Source of the DNA: Diplosphaera chodatii
Taxonomy: Eukaryota; Chlorophyta; Trebouxiophyceae; Prasiolales; Stichococcaceae
NCBI GenBank assembly: GCA_032358165.1
Contig: JAALGY010000052.1
Span: 2,046,001-2,110,000, forward strand
Direction: 5' to 3'
DNA length: 64,000 nt
The number at the start of each line of letters is the position of its first letter. The stretch's first letter is position 1. Shown piece after piece: positions 11,969-23,095 of this stretch. The position numbers and the translations under genes were made by a program. Under the pieces are notes generated by a model, which saw nothing but the letters and a program-made list of their open reading frames with translations, had not been told where the DNA came from and ran no database searches.

Positions 11969-13497
11969 ATGGCGGCACCAGATGGCACAGCACCGCAGCA
12001 GCCTGTGGCGGATGCACCCGAGCAGAAGCGACGGGTTGCGGTGCTGATCTGCGGCATCCCGCCGCCGGCCGTGCTGGACACGCAAGGCGACTACGGCGCC
12101 CAGTTCTCGCGGCTGCTGCAGCAGAAGTCGGCGGACGCTGAGGAGTGGCGCTTCTGGCGCGCCTACGAGGGCGAGCTGCCAACGGAGGAGGAGCTGGCAG
12201 CGTTCGATGCCATCGTCTTCACAGGTAATCGTTATCTGCCTGCAGCAGTTTGAGCATCATGATCCGAACTGGCACCCTGCGCACGTCGTCAGGCGGAGAT
12301 CATCGCCTCAAAAGGGTTGTGATGAAGCTTGTTGACCCCAAGAGGCTGTGGGGTCATGGTGGTAGGCGGCGGCGGCGATGCGTTCAGCGACGACCCCTGG
12401 GTGGCCAGGGCGCGGGAGCTCGTCAAGGCCGCGCACCTGCGCAAGCAGCGCATGCTGGTGGGTGCAACGCTGTCTCCTGGCCCACACTGGCATGATCACC
12501 CTGCCACAATGTGCCTGACTGCAATGCCAATTTATGTGGTCATTCTCACTCATCATCGTGCCCCATTGCCTCACGCCTGTCCGCAGCGCAACGTTGCCAG
12601 CTGACAGCATCCCGGCCTGCTGTACCACAGGGGGTGTGCTTCGGGCACCAGCTCATCGCGCAGGCGCTGGGCGGGCGCGTGACGAGGGCCCCAGGGTGGG
12701 GCATCGGCGCCAAGGTCATGACCTTCGAGCCGGGTGAGCTGCCATCGCTGCTGCCGCCTGCTTCACGCTCATGCCAAGCAGCAGTCACATCTCCCTGCCC
12801 TGCCTGACACTCTGTACGTGATCACCCAGCCAGCCGCATACTTTGCTTGCAACTGCGTCGCAGGGGCTGCACAAGAGCTGGAGGTACCCGACCTGCCTGG
12901 CAGCGCGGTGGTCAACGTCTCCCACCAAGACCAGGTCTGGGAGGCACACTGCCCCTTACCACGCTGATTCGCGGCACAAGCATCAATGTGCTGCAGTCTG
13001 CAGCGGCAGGAGCGCTAGGAGAGTCGACAGGGCTGCTGCGAACCTTGTGTCATGATGGATGCAGTCGATCATCGCAGGTGCAGGAGCTGCCTGAGGGCGC
13101 AAAGCAGCTGGCGACGTCCGATGCCTGCCCCATCGCCATGTACAGCGTTGGCAGCCACATCCTGTGCATGCAAGGTATGCCGTTGCCGCGCTGCACAGCC
13201 GCATGCTGTGCAGTAGACATGGCATCATGCCTCACCTGCATCCGGAGCCCTTTCGTGACATAAGGACTGCATACCCGGGCCTTGCGTGGTTGCATGCCCC
13301 ACCGGATGCCACACATTTGTGCAGGGCACCCAGAGTTCAACAGGGACACCATCGAGGCCATAGTCGACAGCCACCTCAGCAAACACACGATGGGGGAGCA
13401 GGATGAGGCGCAGGCAGCGGCGTCGTACAAGCAGCACGACCCGCTGCGCGACTTTGCGCTGCTGCAGCGGCTGTGCACAGCTCACATCAGGAAATAA
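11969..13497 (+). CDS. Class I glutamine amidotransferase domain protein (gamma-glutamyl peptidase-like)
   Basis: Six exons sum to 792 bases, or 263 residues: 11969-12224, 12366-12457, 12631-12733, 12864-12934, 13078-13174 and 13325-13497. The fold is a stand-alone GATase1. RRVAVLICGIP begins it, FDAIVFTG leads to the first loop, GVCFGHQLIAQALGG carries the nucleophilic Cys, and GHPEFN carries the His-Glu of the triad. VVNVSHQDQV is also typical of the family. Stand-alone plant members (GGP1 type) cleave gamma-glutamyl bonds of glutathione conjugates; others hydrolyse glutamine for an unlinked synthase. The absence of a fused synthase domain and of a signal peptide fits a cytosolic peptidase, but the substrate is inferred. 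The gene converges on EAPP, with 248 bases between the two stop codons. Confidence 0.87.
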
Positions 13498-13745
13498 CAC
13501 GGGATGGGCGCTGGCAACACACAGAGACATGCAGGGGGTTTGCCTGTGCATGAGTCTTACACCGAGCAGGGCTTGCACAGTAGCTTGTGGCCAAAGCTCA
13601 GCAAGGGATGAGCCTTCTGATGCAGATAGTTGTGCGAAAATTGTGGCAAAGACAGTACAGTCACATTGTACACCACATACTGCACAGTCTCCATCACACA
13701 CTCCCGGTGCGGCACTGCAGCTGGCAGGGGCCCGCAGTGGCACGC

Positions 13746-15049
13746 TCACGCATGCGTCGGCACAACGTGGAACAGGTGGTACACCTGGTCCTGGATGCTC
13801 CACACACCCATGTCCTGCACATGCATCCACCAGGCAGCACGTCAGCGGGCACTTGCACGTGAACCGCGTCCAGCAGACGGCGCTCTGAGCGTTGGCAGTA
13901 CAACAAGACAGCAGTTGTGCAGTCCGTAGCTAGTGGCACTGCGAGAACTCCTGCCAGCAACACCAGCATCGTGCAGCAACACCAAGCTCGACGGCTGCTG
14001 ACGCACTGCCAGCACAAGCCGCAAGATGAGGCAGTCACCTGGTCGCACACGGCGCACAGCACAGGGTGGTACCGCTCCTCCTCCGACGCCGCGCCCTCCG
14101 CCGGCTGCGAGTGGCTGGCCCTGCTGCGGCGGCGCTTGCCGCTGCCCGCCGGCCGCGGCTGCACGCTTCTGGAGGTGTCCACCCTGCAGCGGGTGAGACG
14201 GGACACGATGCACCATACTGTGTGCAGCCAGCAGGCAGCAGGACCGATGTAGAGCTCTGCCGGCATGCGCTGGGCATGAGCGCTGCACGTTGCACGGTAC
14301 ACCACATCTGTCAGAACACGGTTTGTGCTGCCGTGAAGGCGATCTCGTTGCCCAACGTGGCAGCTTGCTGCTTGCACAAACAGGATGCCTTCGCCCACCT
14401 GCAGTTCATGACGAACATGGCGCGGAACTGCCCCTCCTCCTCCGCGTGCTGCTGGCAGTCCAGGCACACCGTCGTCAGGCACGCCGGGCAGCTCAGCACC
14501 GCGTCGCTCTTCCTGCCGGCCCGCAGCTTCGCCGCCCACGCCTCGTCCTGGAGAGCGCAGAATGCTGCACTCTTGAAACAGGGCTTTGCAAGTAGCAGGA
14601 CTCCGGACGTCATGCGGCCGATACAGTGCGAACTTGGTTTCGATGTTGCAGTTTTGCTGCTGTACTGTCATTGCGCATCTGTGGTGACATCTGTGGTACA
14701 ATCTGCATGGTTGTTGGCCATATGCGTGCTGCACCTTCTCATCCGCCGCGGGGTCGAAGAAGTCCGGCGGCGCTGTCTCCAGCCCCAGCGCCTGCTCGTC
14801 CTCGCTGCTGTAGTCATCTGAGGACCCTGCGCCGGGCTGCACCCACCAGTCGACGTCCTCTGACGACTGCTGCGTGCCGGGCTGCGGCCGCCGCCGGCCC
14901 TGCTGCCGCTGCTGCTGCTGCTGCGGCACATCACGCTGTGGCACAGCACCCTGCGAGGCGTTGGCCTGGCCCTCTCTGTCGCTGGGCAGGGCCGTCGGTG
15001 CGTCTGCTGCTGGAAGGTCGGACTGCCGCAGCTGTGCTGCTGACGCCAT
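13746..15049 (-). CDS. EAPP: E2F-associated phosphoprotein (EAPP) homologue
   Basis: Four exons (15049-14735, 14547-14399, 14183-14039, 13814-13746) give 678 bases, 225 residues. The conserved EAPP core is SDAVLSCPACLTTVCLDCQQ followed by GQFRAMFVMNCR. Then comes a basic linker, EERYHPVLCAVCD, and the C-terminal VYHLFHVVPTHA. Two CxxC pairs and the CDxC/CAVCD cysteines suggest a zinc-binding fold. The N-terminal exon is Gln- and acid-rich with a Ser-rich SSDDYSSEDE run, a likely casein kinase 2 target. Animal EAPP is a nuclear protein that modulates E2F-dependent transcription; the role in algae is unknown. An in-frame upstream ATG at 15094 would add 15 residues. I prefer 15049 because the added residues look non-conserved. 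Confidence 0.85.
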
Positions 15050-15750
15050 TGGGCTGTAGTAGCAGGGGCGGTAGCTTTGGCAGCTGGCGACCACTATAAC
15101 AGCATCATGCTGGAGTGTGTATCTGCAGGTGCGGGCGGCGGGCGCTGTGTCGCCAAGCTACGATGGTGATGCCGAGAGGGGAGGAGGTGTGCTGCGCACG
15201 CTGTGCAGGTGCACCCCGCCTCAGCTGCACGCCATGCGCGATACGTGACGTGGTTACGAGCGCCAGCAACAAACGAGTGTTGGAGCGGAGTGCAGTGTCG
15301 AGTGTTGAAAGGCGCAGGATCTTGTGCATGCGCTAATCACATCAGGGACTGCATTCGGCGCATGTTGACACTCATCACTTGTTCACTTCCCTCATTTGCA
15401 GCATGACACATCCTGCCATGCTCATCACACCACGGCTGCACAAATCACACGCAAACCCGCTGTGCCTCGATGCTCCGACTCAAGGCAGTCAGCATACGTG
15501 CAAAAGCTGTGTCGTTGCACATGCGACCATGCACGGGATGCAGCAGCCAGCGCAAGTAGCAAACTCACAGATTGCAAGTGCTATGATACAAAACTGCAGG
15601 CAGCCCTGAGGATAGAGGGTTGCACGCGATGCCAGGCGTTGGCTGCTGGTGCAGCTGACCGCCGAGCTGCACTCTGCCGCACGTGCATGAGGCAGCACGC
15701 GGACAGCTGAAGCAGCAGTGGCGCCAGCTGCGGCTGCAACGAGTCCGCCG
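15050..15750. promoter_or_regulatory. Divergent intergenic region between EAPP and the EEP-family gene
   Basis: These 701 bases lie between the EAPP start (minus) and the phosphatase-family start (plus) and presumably include both promoters. Short open frames are present on both strands but none has splice signals or a recognisable domain. Confidence 0.4.
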
Positions 15751-18700
15751 ATGTCGGCAAACCCAAGGCACGACCTGCCTCAGCCGGGCGAGCTCCTCCA
15801 TCTGAACTTCAGGCAGTTGGGCGCATCACCTGCGGACGCTGCTGGCGAAGCCGCCTCCCCAGCGCAGGCGTCGTCGTCAGGCAGCATCCGCCTGGTGCAG
15901 GTGGGCATATCAGCGGAGACGAAAGAGCACACGTTGAGCACTGCATCGTGACATTCATGTTGGGACCAGGCGCTAATAATGCGCTTGCCATGGGCCACCT
16001 AGATCGAGACACAGGCGACGGGCTGCACTGACTCGGTTTGGCTGCCCTGCAGTGGAACATCGAGCGCGGGTACAAGCTGGCGGCGGTGATCGCGGAGCTG
16101 CGGGGCTGCGACGCCGACGTCATAGCGCTCCAGGAGGTGGACATCGGCTGCGACCGCAGCGGCGGCGAGGACACAGGCACGCCCAGCTCGACGCCCGTTC
16201 TTTGCTGGACAGAATGTTGGTATCCACTGCTGGTCAGGAGGAGATGCGGGGTAGCGTTGCGAGGCGCTCCACCTGTGTTGGATACCAACTCTGACTGGCC
16301 TGGCATCCTGCGATTGCAGGGCGCCGCATTGCAGAGGCGCTGGGCCTGAACTACGTGTTCCTGTGCGAGTTCGAGGAGCTGCGGTCGCCGCTGCGCGACG
16401 CCGCGTCGCAGGGCGGCGGCGTGCACGGCAACGCGATCCTGAGCCGCTTCGACATGTCGGACGCACGCGTCATACAGCACAGGCGCGGCTTGCAAGTTCG
16501 AGCATCTCAACTAATGTACATGCGCAACCATTGCTGATCCAACCAACAATGCCGATGGTTGCCGCGGAGGAGCTACAATGCAGGCGAAACAGCCCAGAAT
16601 AGCTGCAGCCAACGCTGTATCTTCACGAAGTTCAGAGTTCAACGATACTTGTTTCCTCTACATGATGCTGCAAGAGCTGTCGCTGCGTTCAGTCGTGGCT
16701 GCAGCCAGCGCTGCCGCATGTTCCCTGACAACTGCCAACGCCAGGTCGGCTGCGCCCTCATGCTCTGTTGACTCCTGCGCATGCGCCGCTGTCGCAGAAG
16801 CTGCCCAGGCACCTGCCTGACCTGCCTCTGCACCCTCGTGTTCAGAATCCCCTGCATCTGGGTCGCCGGCAGTAGCGCCCCGGTGCCGCTCCACATTGCC
16901 CACCGCCTGTGCTGACCCCGCTGCCTCGCCGCCAGTCAGCACGCTGCCGCCTGGCAAACCGCTGCTGCCGCCTCCCAGAGCAACGTTGCCTCCAGCATCT
17001 TGCCGAGCATTGGAGCACGGCTGCGCCAGGGGCGTGCTGACCGCCGCCGCCGCCGGCCGCTGCGGGGGCGTGCCCAGGCCCCGAGCCGCCGGCCCGTGGC
17101 CCGCTGCCGGCGTCGCCGCCGCCTTCTGCGGGCTGGCCGCCGGGCTGGGCTGCGGGCTGTGCTGCGGGGTGGGCGTCGGGGTGCGCCTCACGGCGGCGCC
17201 CGGCCTCGGCAGCGCGCCGCGCGCAAACCCCTGCCTGGCCGCCTGCTGCTGCCCTGCTGCGCTGCGAGGGCCGTTGCCGACGCCGCCGCCGCTCTCGCCG
17301 GCAGCAGGGGCGTCGTCGGCTTCGGCCGCCGCCTCAGCGCTTGGCGACGGCGGCGTCAACACGAGCGCGGGCCCATCCGCGTGCGCGGTGCAGCAGGCCG
17401 CCCGCACGATCGTGCCGCCCAGACCCCGCCTCGCCGCCATGTGCTCCGCTGCACGTGCCAGCACCTGCGAACGAGGCTAGGGATAGTCTGAGAGCTTCTT
17501 CTGTTGTGACTGCCACCAATGAAAGCACAGCAGTCACGGTTGTGCGGCAGGCCTGAGACTGGAGTGTTGAGCCCGCGCTGCTCGGCTCCCGCTGCGACCC
17601 CCATAGACTGCCAGTCGGCTACCGTCCCAAATGGGGTGCACCGACCGGCTGTAGCACTGCATGCCTCGTGCATGCCCGCGCACTTGGCAGGCCAGCCATG
17701 TCGGCCGCGTGCCGGCGCAGCGCTTCTACCACAGCCGCGTCGGCGGCTGCCGGCGGGGCCGCCGGCGCCAGGTAGATGGTGGTGCCGTCATAGTCGGGGT
17801 AGCCGTTCGCGGCCGTCATCCACAGCAGCGACCCGCCGATGGCGCGGCCGGCCGCGGCGTGCTCGCCCACAGTGCTCAGCACCTGTGGGGTCATCGCACC
17901 GCGTCAAGACCGCCGTGACCACACTCGACGGTTCTGGCCATGTGAGATCTTTTAATTGCATCGGTGGGCTGCGGGCTGGACTGAACAATTGCGGGGCACC
18001 AAACGAAGCGTACACGGTGAAGGCCCGCTTGTGGGCTGCTTGGGTGTTGCCAAGTTGCCGGGCCGGTGGAGCAGCTACGGTCGCTGCATGCCTTCTACGG
18101 TCCGATGGTCCTCTGCCACATCCTGACTAGGAGGGGCTGTGGCATGCATCATGACAGCCATGTGCGGACCTGAGCTGTGAAGCAGCTGACTGGGCCTGCT
18201 GAGTGGACGAGAGCCTCACGATGCTTGGACGTGGGCCGTGCTAAGAGCTCACCTTCTGGAAGAACTCCTGACGCGCTGGGCCGGACCCCTTTTTGCCGAA
18301 CTCCGCCAGGACCACCGGCTTGCCGATGTCCGCTGCGACGTCCACGTGGCAGTTCACCCAGCGGCGGGCGAAGCGCAGCTGCGCTGCATCGTCCTTGTCC
18401 TGCGCTGGCAAAGATCCAGGCTGAGAGCCTGTCTGGGCCTGCCTGATGCACCAGCAGGCCTGCTCTGCGCCTCGCGCTTCTGCACATGGCATGGCGCTCT
18501 GGCGCCGCCTGCTGCATGTCGCGTCGGTGCGCAGCACACAACGGCGCGAAGGACTGTGTTGATGTGGCTGAGCGGTTGCAGCAGGCAGGCACGGCGGCGC
18601 ACCTTGAGCCAGTTGTCGGGCCACAGGTGGAAGGAGGCAAAGTCGATGTGGCGGCCGGCCGAGTTGCGCGCCCAGTCGCACCCCGTCGCCAGCACGTCGA

Positions 18701-21700
18701 AGGGGTTGTCCTGGATCAGGTCTGCGGTGGGGCAGGGTCGCGGATGGTCAGCGTCTTTTGTTGACAAGTGTGAGGCCAGCGCACATGTGTTGAGCTGCAG
18801 CTTCAGGTCGGCTGTACGAAACTAAGCACTTCCTTTTCCTCAATTCATTCAGCATTACCTGGGGTAGACGAGCCCAGGAACCCCTCAGAGTCGTAGGTGA
18901 TTAGGTGATTTGGGTCCAGGCTCTTCAGCGACTCTGCCGTCTCGTCCAGCCAGCCCTGCAGCGATGGACAACTGACCTGACATGATCAGGGTGCGTTGCA
19001 CAAAAGCTAATAGGGCTCTGTGCGGACAGACAAGTGCTGTTGACAAGACTGTCAGGTAGGCAGTGACTTTTCAGTGTAGGGCAGCGCACAACACAGCGTT
19101 CCCTTGCCTGCAGCGTGGCGCCGCTGTAGTCCCCCTGGCAGCGCGGCTCGTTGGCGAGGCTCCACGCCATGATCGTGGGGTCGTCCCTGCAGGCCCGCAC
19201 AGACGCCTGGTCATGCAGTCGGCAGCGTGCCGCACAGCCTGCACCCCATCCTGCGTGCAGCAAGGCTGCCAGGCAGCACTAACTGGCCATCACTGGCTGG
19301 TGGCCGCACCAGCAGTCAAGGACCCCTGCAGCACCTGTACGTGACGCCGGTGAAGCTGTTGACGCGCGCCGTGAGCGTGGCGAGGGCGTTGCGGAAGATG
19401 TTCTGCGCCCAGGGGTCCGTGTAGAAGTCCTCCGCGCGGGCGCAGCCCGGGTCCCCGCCCCGCGCCGCCGCGCTCCACCTGGCGTACTGCAGGGACTACC
19501 AGGATGCTGATCAGCAGCGTGCCTCCCTGGGAACATTTACATCACCTAATGCTAGTGGTTGCGCCAGTCGGGTCTGGGGGGCTGTGGGCATCAGCCTGCA
19601 TCTGCACGGCAGATGCATGTGGCCGCCAGGTCACATGCAGGGGTGAGGTCGCAGGCGCGCCTGCGGCATGCCGCCGTAGTCGCCCCAGTAGTTCACGAGC
19701 GTCAGGATGACGAGGATGCCGCGGCGGCGCGCCTCAGCCAGCACGAAGTCCAGGCCCTCGAACACATGGTCGTTGAACTCGCCTGCAGCGGAGGCAGCCT
19801 GGCATTCATGCGCCCTGCTTGTGCTGAACGCCGGGTGTCGCTGCTGCATGCAGACTGCTATCTATGGAAGGCCCTTTCACGTCTCGACCCTGTGTAGGAG
19901 GTGTGCTGTCTGAATATGCTGTTGAATCGTATTGGATAGTACGTGCGGTGTTGGTGCTGCGCACCTGGGCGCGGCTGCAGCGCGTTCCACTGCGCCTCGC
20001 CGTCGTTGAAGGCCCAGGTGCGCAGCACCGCCAGCCCCGTGGCCGCCATGGCGTCCAGCACCTCCGTCACCTCGTGCCGCAGCGACGGCTCCGCCGCCCG
20101 CGTCTGCGTGGTACGACACCAACGCCTCTTGGTGTTTCCACAAAGGTCAAGGCGCAGGCAGCATGCTGGGCATGTGGCTGCACAATTCCTGGCAGGCCAG
20201 TTGCTGCCACATGCAGAGGCGCAGGTTGCTCCCGATATATCATGCCATGGCTGGTGCACCGCTGCTGAGCATGGCATGCCTGGCCCGACCGCCTGCGCGC
20301 TTTCCCTGACCTAGGCGCTGGCACCAAGCGATGATGCCAGAAGGCAGTTGCTGTACTGCACTCGCCATGCAGTAGTAGGTGTTTGCGCCGCAGAAGTAGA
20401 AGGGCGAGCCCCGCAGCGTGAAGCCGCGGCCATCTTGGGCCACCCTGACAAAGTCCGGCGTCGCCATGCTGTAAGCCTCAGCAGACCTGCTGCTATGGCA
20501 TCTGCCTCGGATACATCCGCAACGACGGCTCTCAAGGCTGATTGATAGCTCTCAATGTGCTGTGAGCGACTTGAAACCACGGGCTACAGCAGATGATCTG
20601 ACTCGGGAGAAGGGCAGCACTCGCTTACCGGAAACTGTCCAGCTGCTCCACTGCTTAGCACACCTCAGACGGCTAACGGTTCTGATCGATCAGTGGCATG
20701 ACACGTGCGGTTGTGGAGCTGCACCTCGCCAGATTGTTGGGATCGTCAAGCATCCTTTTGGCTGCCCTGAAGCAGAGCTGTTCGATGCTGGGCGGGTTCA
20801 TGCGAGAACAGGTGCCCTCCTGCATCCAGCTGCCTTATCATGACGTCGTCCTGTCCCAGCTCATGTATGCCGTCATGCAGGGAGCACCCGGTGGACTGGG
20901 AGGCGCCCAAGCACGCGCTGGCGGCGCGGGAGCCGCGCCACGGCCGGCGGGCCGCCTTGGCAGCCACGCTGCACACCCCGGCGGGGCCGCTGCTGGTGTA
21001 CAACCTGCACCTGGAGGTGTGCTCACGCCCTGACGTGCAGATCTGTTCCTTGCCACACACTCGAGGGATTGCTGGGCCCCTCAGTTAGGACTGGGCAAGC
21101 GATGGGGACACGGCAGCCCAAGCAGTGTGGAGTGTGTGCTGCTGTACAAACCGCAGAGTGCTGGCTTTGACAACCTGCACGCCGGCCAGATGCAACGTCT
21201 GCAGGAGCGGGCTGATGCTCGTCATCGGGTCGGTAACAGCAGCATCACCGAGCTGTTGCACCAGTTGCGGCATGGTCTGGCGTGCAGGTGTTCTGTGGCA
21301 TGCTGGCGCGGGTGTCGCAGTTTGCGGATGTCATGCGCGACAGCCGGGAGCAGCTGCGGCAGGTGAGCCGCCGACATGGCTGATCATCTGCTCTGAATTG
21401 AGACAGTCACGCTCACGTAGCAGCTCTTACACGCTGCGGTCTCGCCACTTGCATGCATACATCAGGCACGTTGTGGATGCGATCCCTTTCGACTCGATGT
21501 CAGCTCAATGCTGTTTGGTGGTCACCATCGTGGCCTCAAGTGCACCAATAGGACATAGCCTTTGCCGATCGTCAGGTCAGGGCGCATGTTGTACCGCCGT
21601 CAACCTTGTTGCCGCTGGCGCTGCAGGGCGTGTTTCACCAGGCGGTGCTGGCGGACCTGAACACCATGGCGCACGGCGTCGCGCGGCTGTCGCGCCACTA

Positions 21701-22552
21701 CTGCTGCGACGGCCAGCGCTTCCGCACCCTGGGCCAGACCGAAGCCGAGTGGTGAGTGCCGACTGCCACTTGCCGAAGCAGTTGAGCTGCGGCGGCACCT
21801 GCCGCATCGAAGCGTGTCCGACTTAGCTGTCACGCCACTGATTCGTGACACTGCAATGCCTGCGGCACCTGCTGAACAGTGCGTCACTGCCGCTGACAGC
21901 TTGTCAAGTGTGGGAGCCATAGGATGAGCAAGGATTCTGATCGATCTGCAGGTGGGATCAGAATGTGCTTGCGGTGCATGACCCCAGCTTCCAGCCGGGG
22001 ACGGATGCTGCGCGGCCGGCGGAAGTGCCCGACCCCGAGCCCAACCCCTGGCTCCTGCAGCTGGGCCTGCGCCGCGGCGCCTGCCAGGATGTGCTGAACC
22101 CAGGTGCGGGGTGCTGGACACCTGCAGCCTGGCGCATACTGGCAGTGGCCCCAGCGCAGCCTCGTGCCGCTGGGCGGTCTGATCTTTTGCCCGCGCCCAT
22201 GCACCACAGCTGCACACCACGCTGGCGCTGCGGCTGCGGATACAGAAGCCGCTGCTGGTGTGCAGCTGATGTGCGTTGGCCTGCCCTGGCGGCAGGGCTT
22301 TGCAGGCTGCACTTTCAGGATACCGTGGGAGATGCTTTGTGCATGGCTGCAGGCTTTGCGGACCCCTTTGACGTGCGGCGGGACATGACGCTGGACAATC
22401 CCAAGTACCGGGTGTGGGGCCGCTCGCTCATGGCCGGCAAGCTGGACTGGGTGCTGCTGCGGCGGGCGCGGGCGGTGCACAAGGAGATGCGCAATCTTAC
22501 CTACAGCGCCAGCGACCACCGGCTGCTGCTGGTCGACGTGACGCTGGATTGA
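15751..22552 (+). CDS. Endonuclease/exonuclease/phosphatase (EEP) family protein; hosts a nested gene in intron 3
   Basis: Eight exons (15751-15900, 16053-16176, 16320-16482, 20881-21016, 21288-21362, 21627-21751, 21952-22103, 22353-22552) sum to 1125 bases, 374 residues, with all phases agreeing. EEP landmarks appear in order: VQWNIERGYKL (metal-site Asn), DVIALQEVDIGCDRSG (catalytic Glu), GNAILSRFD, GPLLVYNLHLEVF (catalytic His), VLADLNTMAHG (Asp-x-Asn), DNPKYRVWG, LDWVLLRR and YSASDHRLLLVDV (final Asp-His). This places it with metal-dependent phosphohydrolases and nucleases such as CCR4-, APE1- and inositol-phosphatase-type enzymes. The substrate is not evident. Introns 2 and 3 start with GC (16177 and 16483). 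Intron 3 is 4398 bp and contains an entire mannanase gene on the opposite strand. No signal peptide is seen. Confidence 0.85.
16658..20467 (-). CDS. GH5 mannan endo-1,4-beta-mannosidase nested in an intron; duplicated last exon
   Basis: This endo-mannanase hydrolyses beta-1,4-mannan. Exons placed: 20467-20366, 20103-19965, 19782-19661, 19486-19335, 19186-19108, 18955-18859, 18721-18603, 18399-18253, then 17882 onward and 17464-16658. GH5_7 landmarks: FYFCGANTYYCM, VLRTWAFNDG, FDFVLAEARRRGILVILTL-type strand, NYWGDYGG, DDPTIMAWSLANEPRC (acid/base Glu in NEP), HIDFASFHLWPDNW, KPVVLAEFGKKG (nucleophile Glu in AEFG), and AIGGSLLWMTAANGYPDYDG. The protein lacks a signal peptide. The exon at 17464 repeats the plan of the exon at 17882 (VL...EHMAARRGLGGTI), then runs into a Pro/Ala/Gly-rich tail of over 200 residues ending SSCSIM, a CaaX-type prenylation motif. 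Both exons accept splicing in phase 0 from exon 8. They may be alternative 3' ends, or the second may follow the first. Confidence 0.85.
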
Positions 22553-23095
22553 GCTGGTCCGGCTGTCGCTGCTTCAAGGCTGGTTATATATGGCGGGTCG
22601 CTGCGCTCCAATGCGGGAACCTCACCCTGTGTGGTTTTGTGCACGGCCTGTCGCCAGTGCACCTGATAATGCAACCGGCTTCGTGCTGGGTCCGAGGAAT
22701 ATTTCGTGAAGCCGGATCTGCACCTGACCCAGGATTGAGCCGCCAGCCTGGCCCCGATGCACCAATCCAGGACACGGCCATGCCATTTCCAACAAACCTG
22801 TTGTGCCTGATATCCTCTCCGCTCCTGCGTGCTATGAACGTCTGAGTACCCCCTCCGCAATCATGATGTGCAAGTACGGCGGCAGGGCGAGTCACCAATA
22901 GCCCCAGTGGCTCAGCATGGTCAACTGGGACCAAACTGGCGATCTCCTTCCGAGACCATTGAAACTGGGACGAAGCTGAAGATCCCCCTACAAGATAGAG
23001 CTCGCGGCCGCACCAACAGTCACAGTTCTCTTCGCACCGCGCTCCAAAACTTCTCCTTCTCGACATTCAGATCCCAGTCTTCCGCTGCGCCCGCC
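22553..23095. other. Intergenic region upstream of the cassette Gly-rich gene
   Basis: This 543-bp gap between two plus-strand genes holds the EEP gene 3' flank and the promoter and 5' UTR of the secreted Gly-rich gene. The start context at 23091-23098 is cgcccgcc|ATG. I see no other feature. Confidence 0.5.

Noticed and set aside
13694..15094. 466-codon open frame on the minus strand
   Set aside because: It reads through EAPP introns. Only parts match EAPP, and the spliced four-exon model is better supported.
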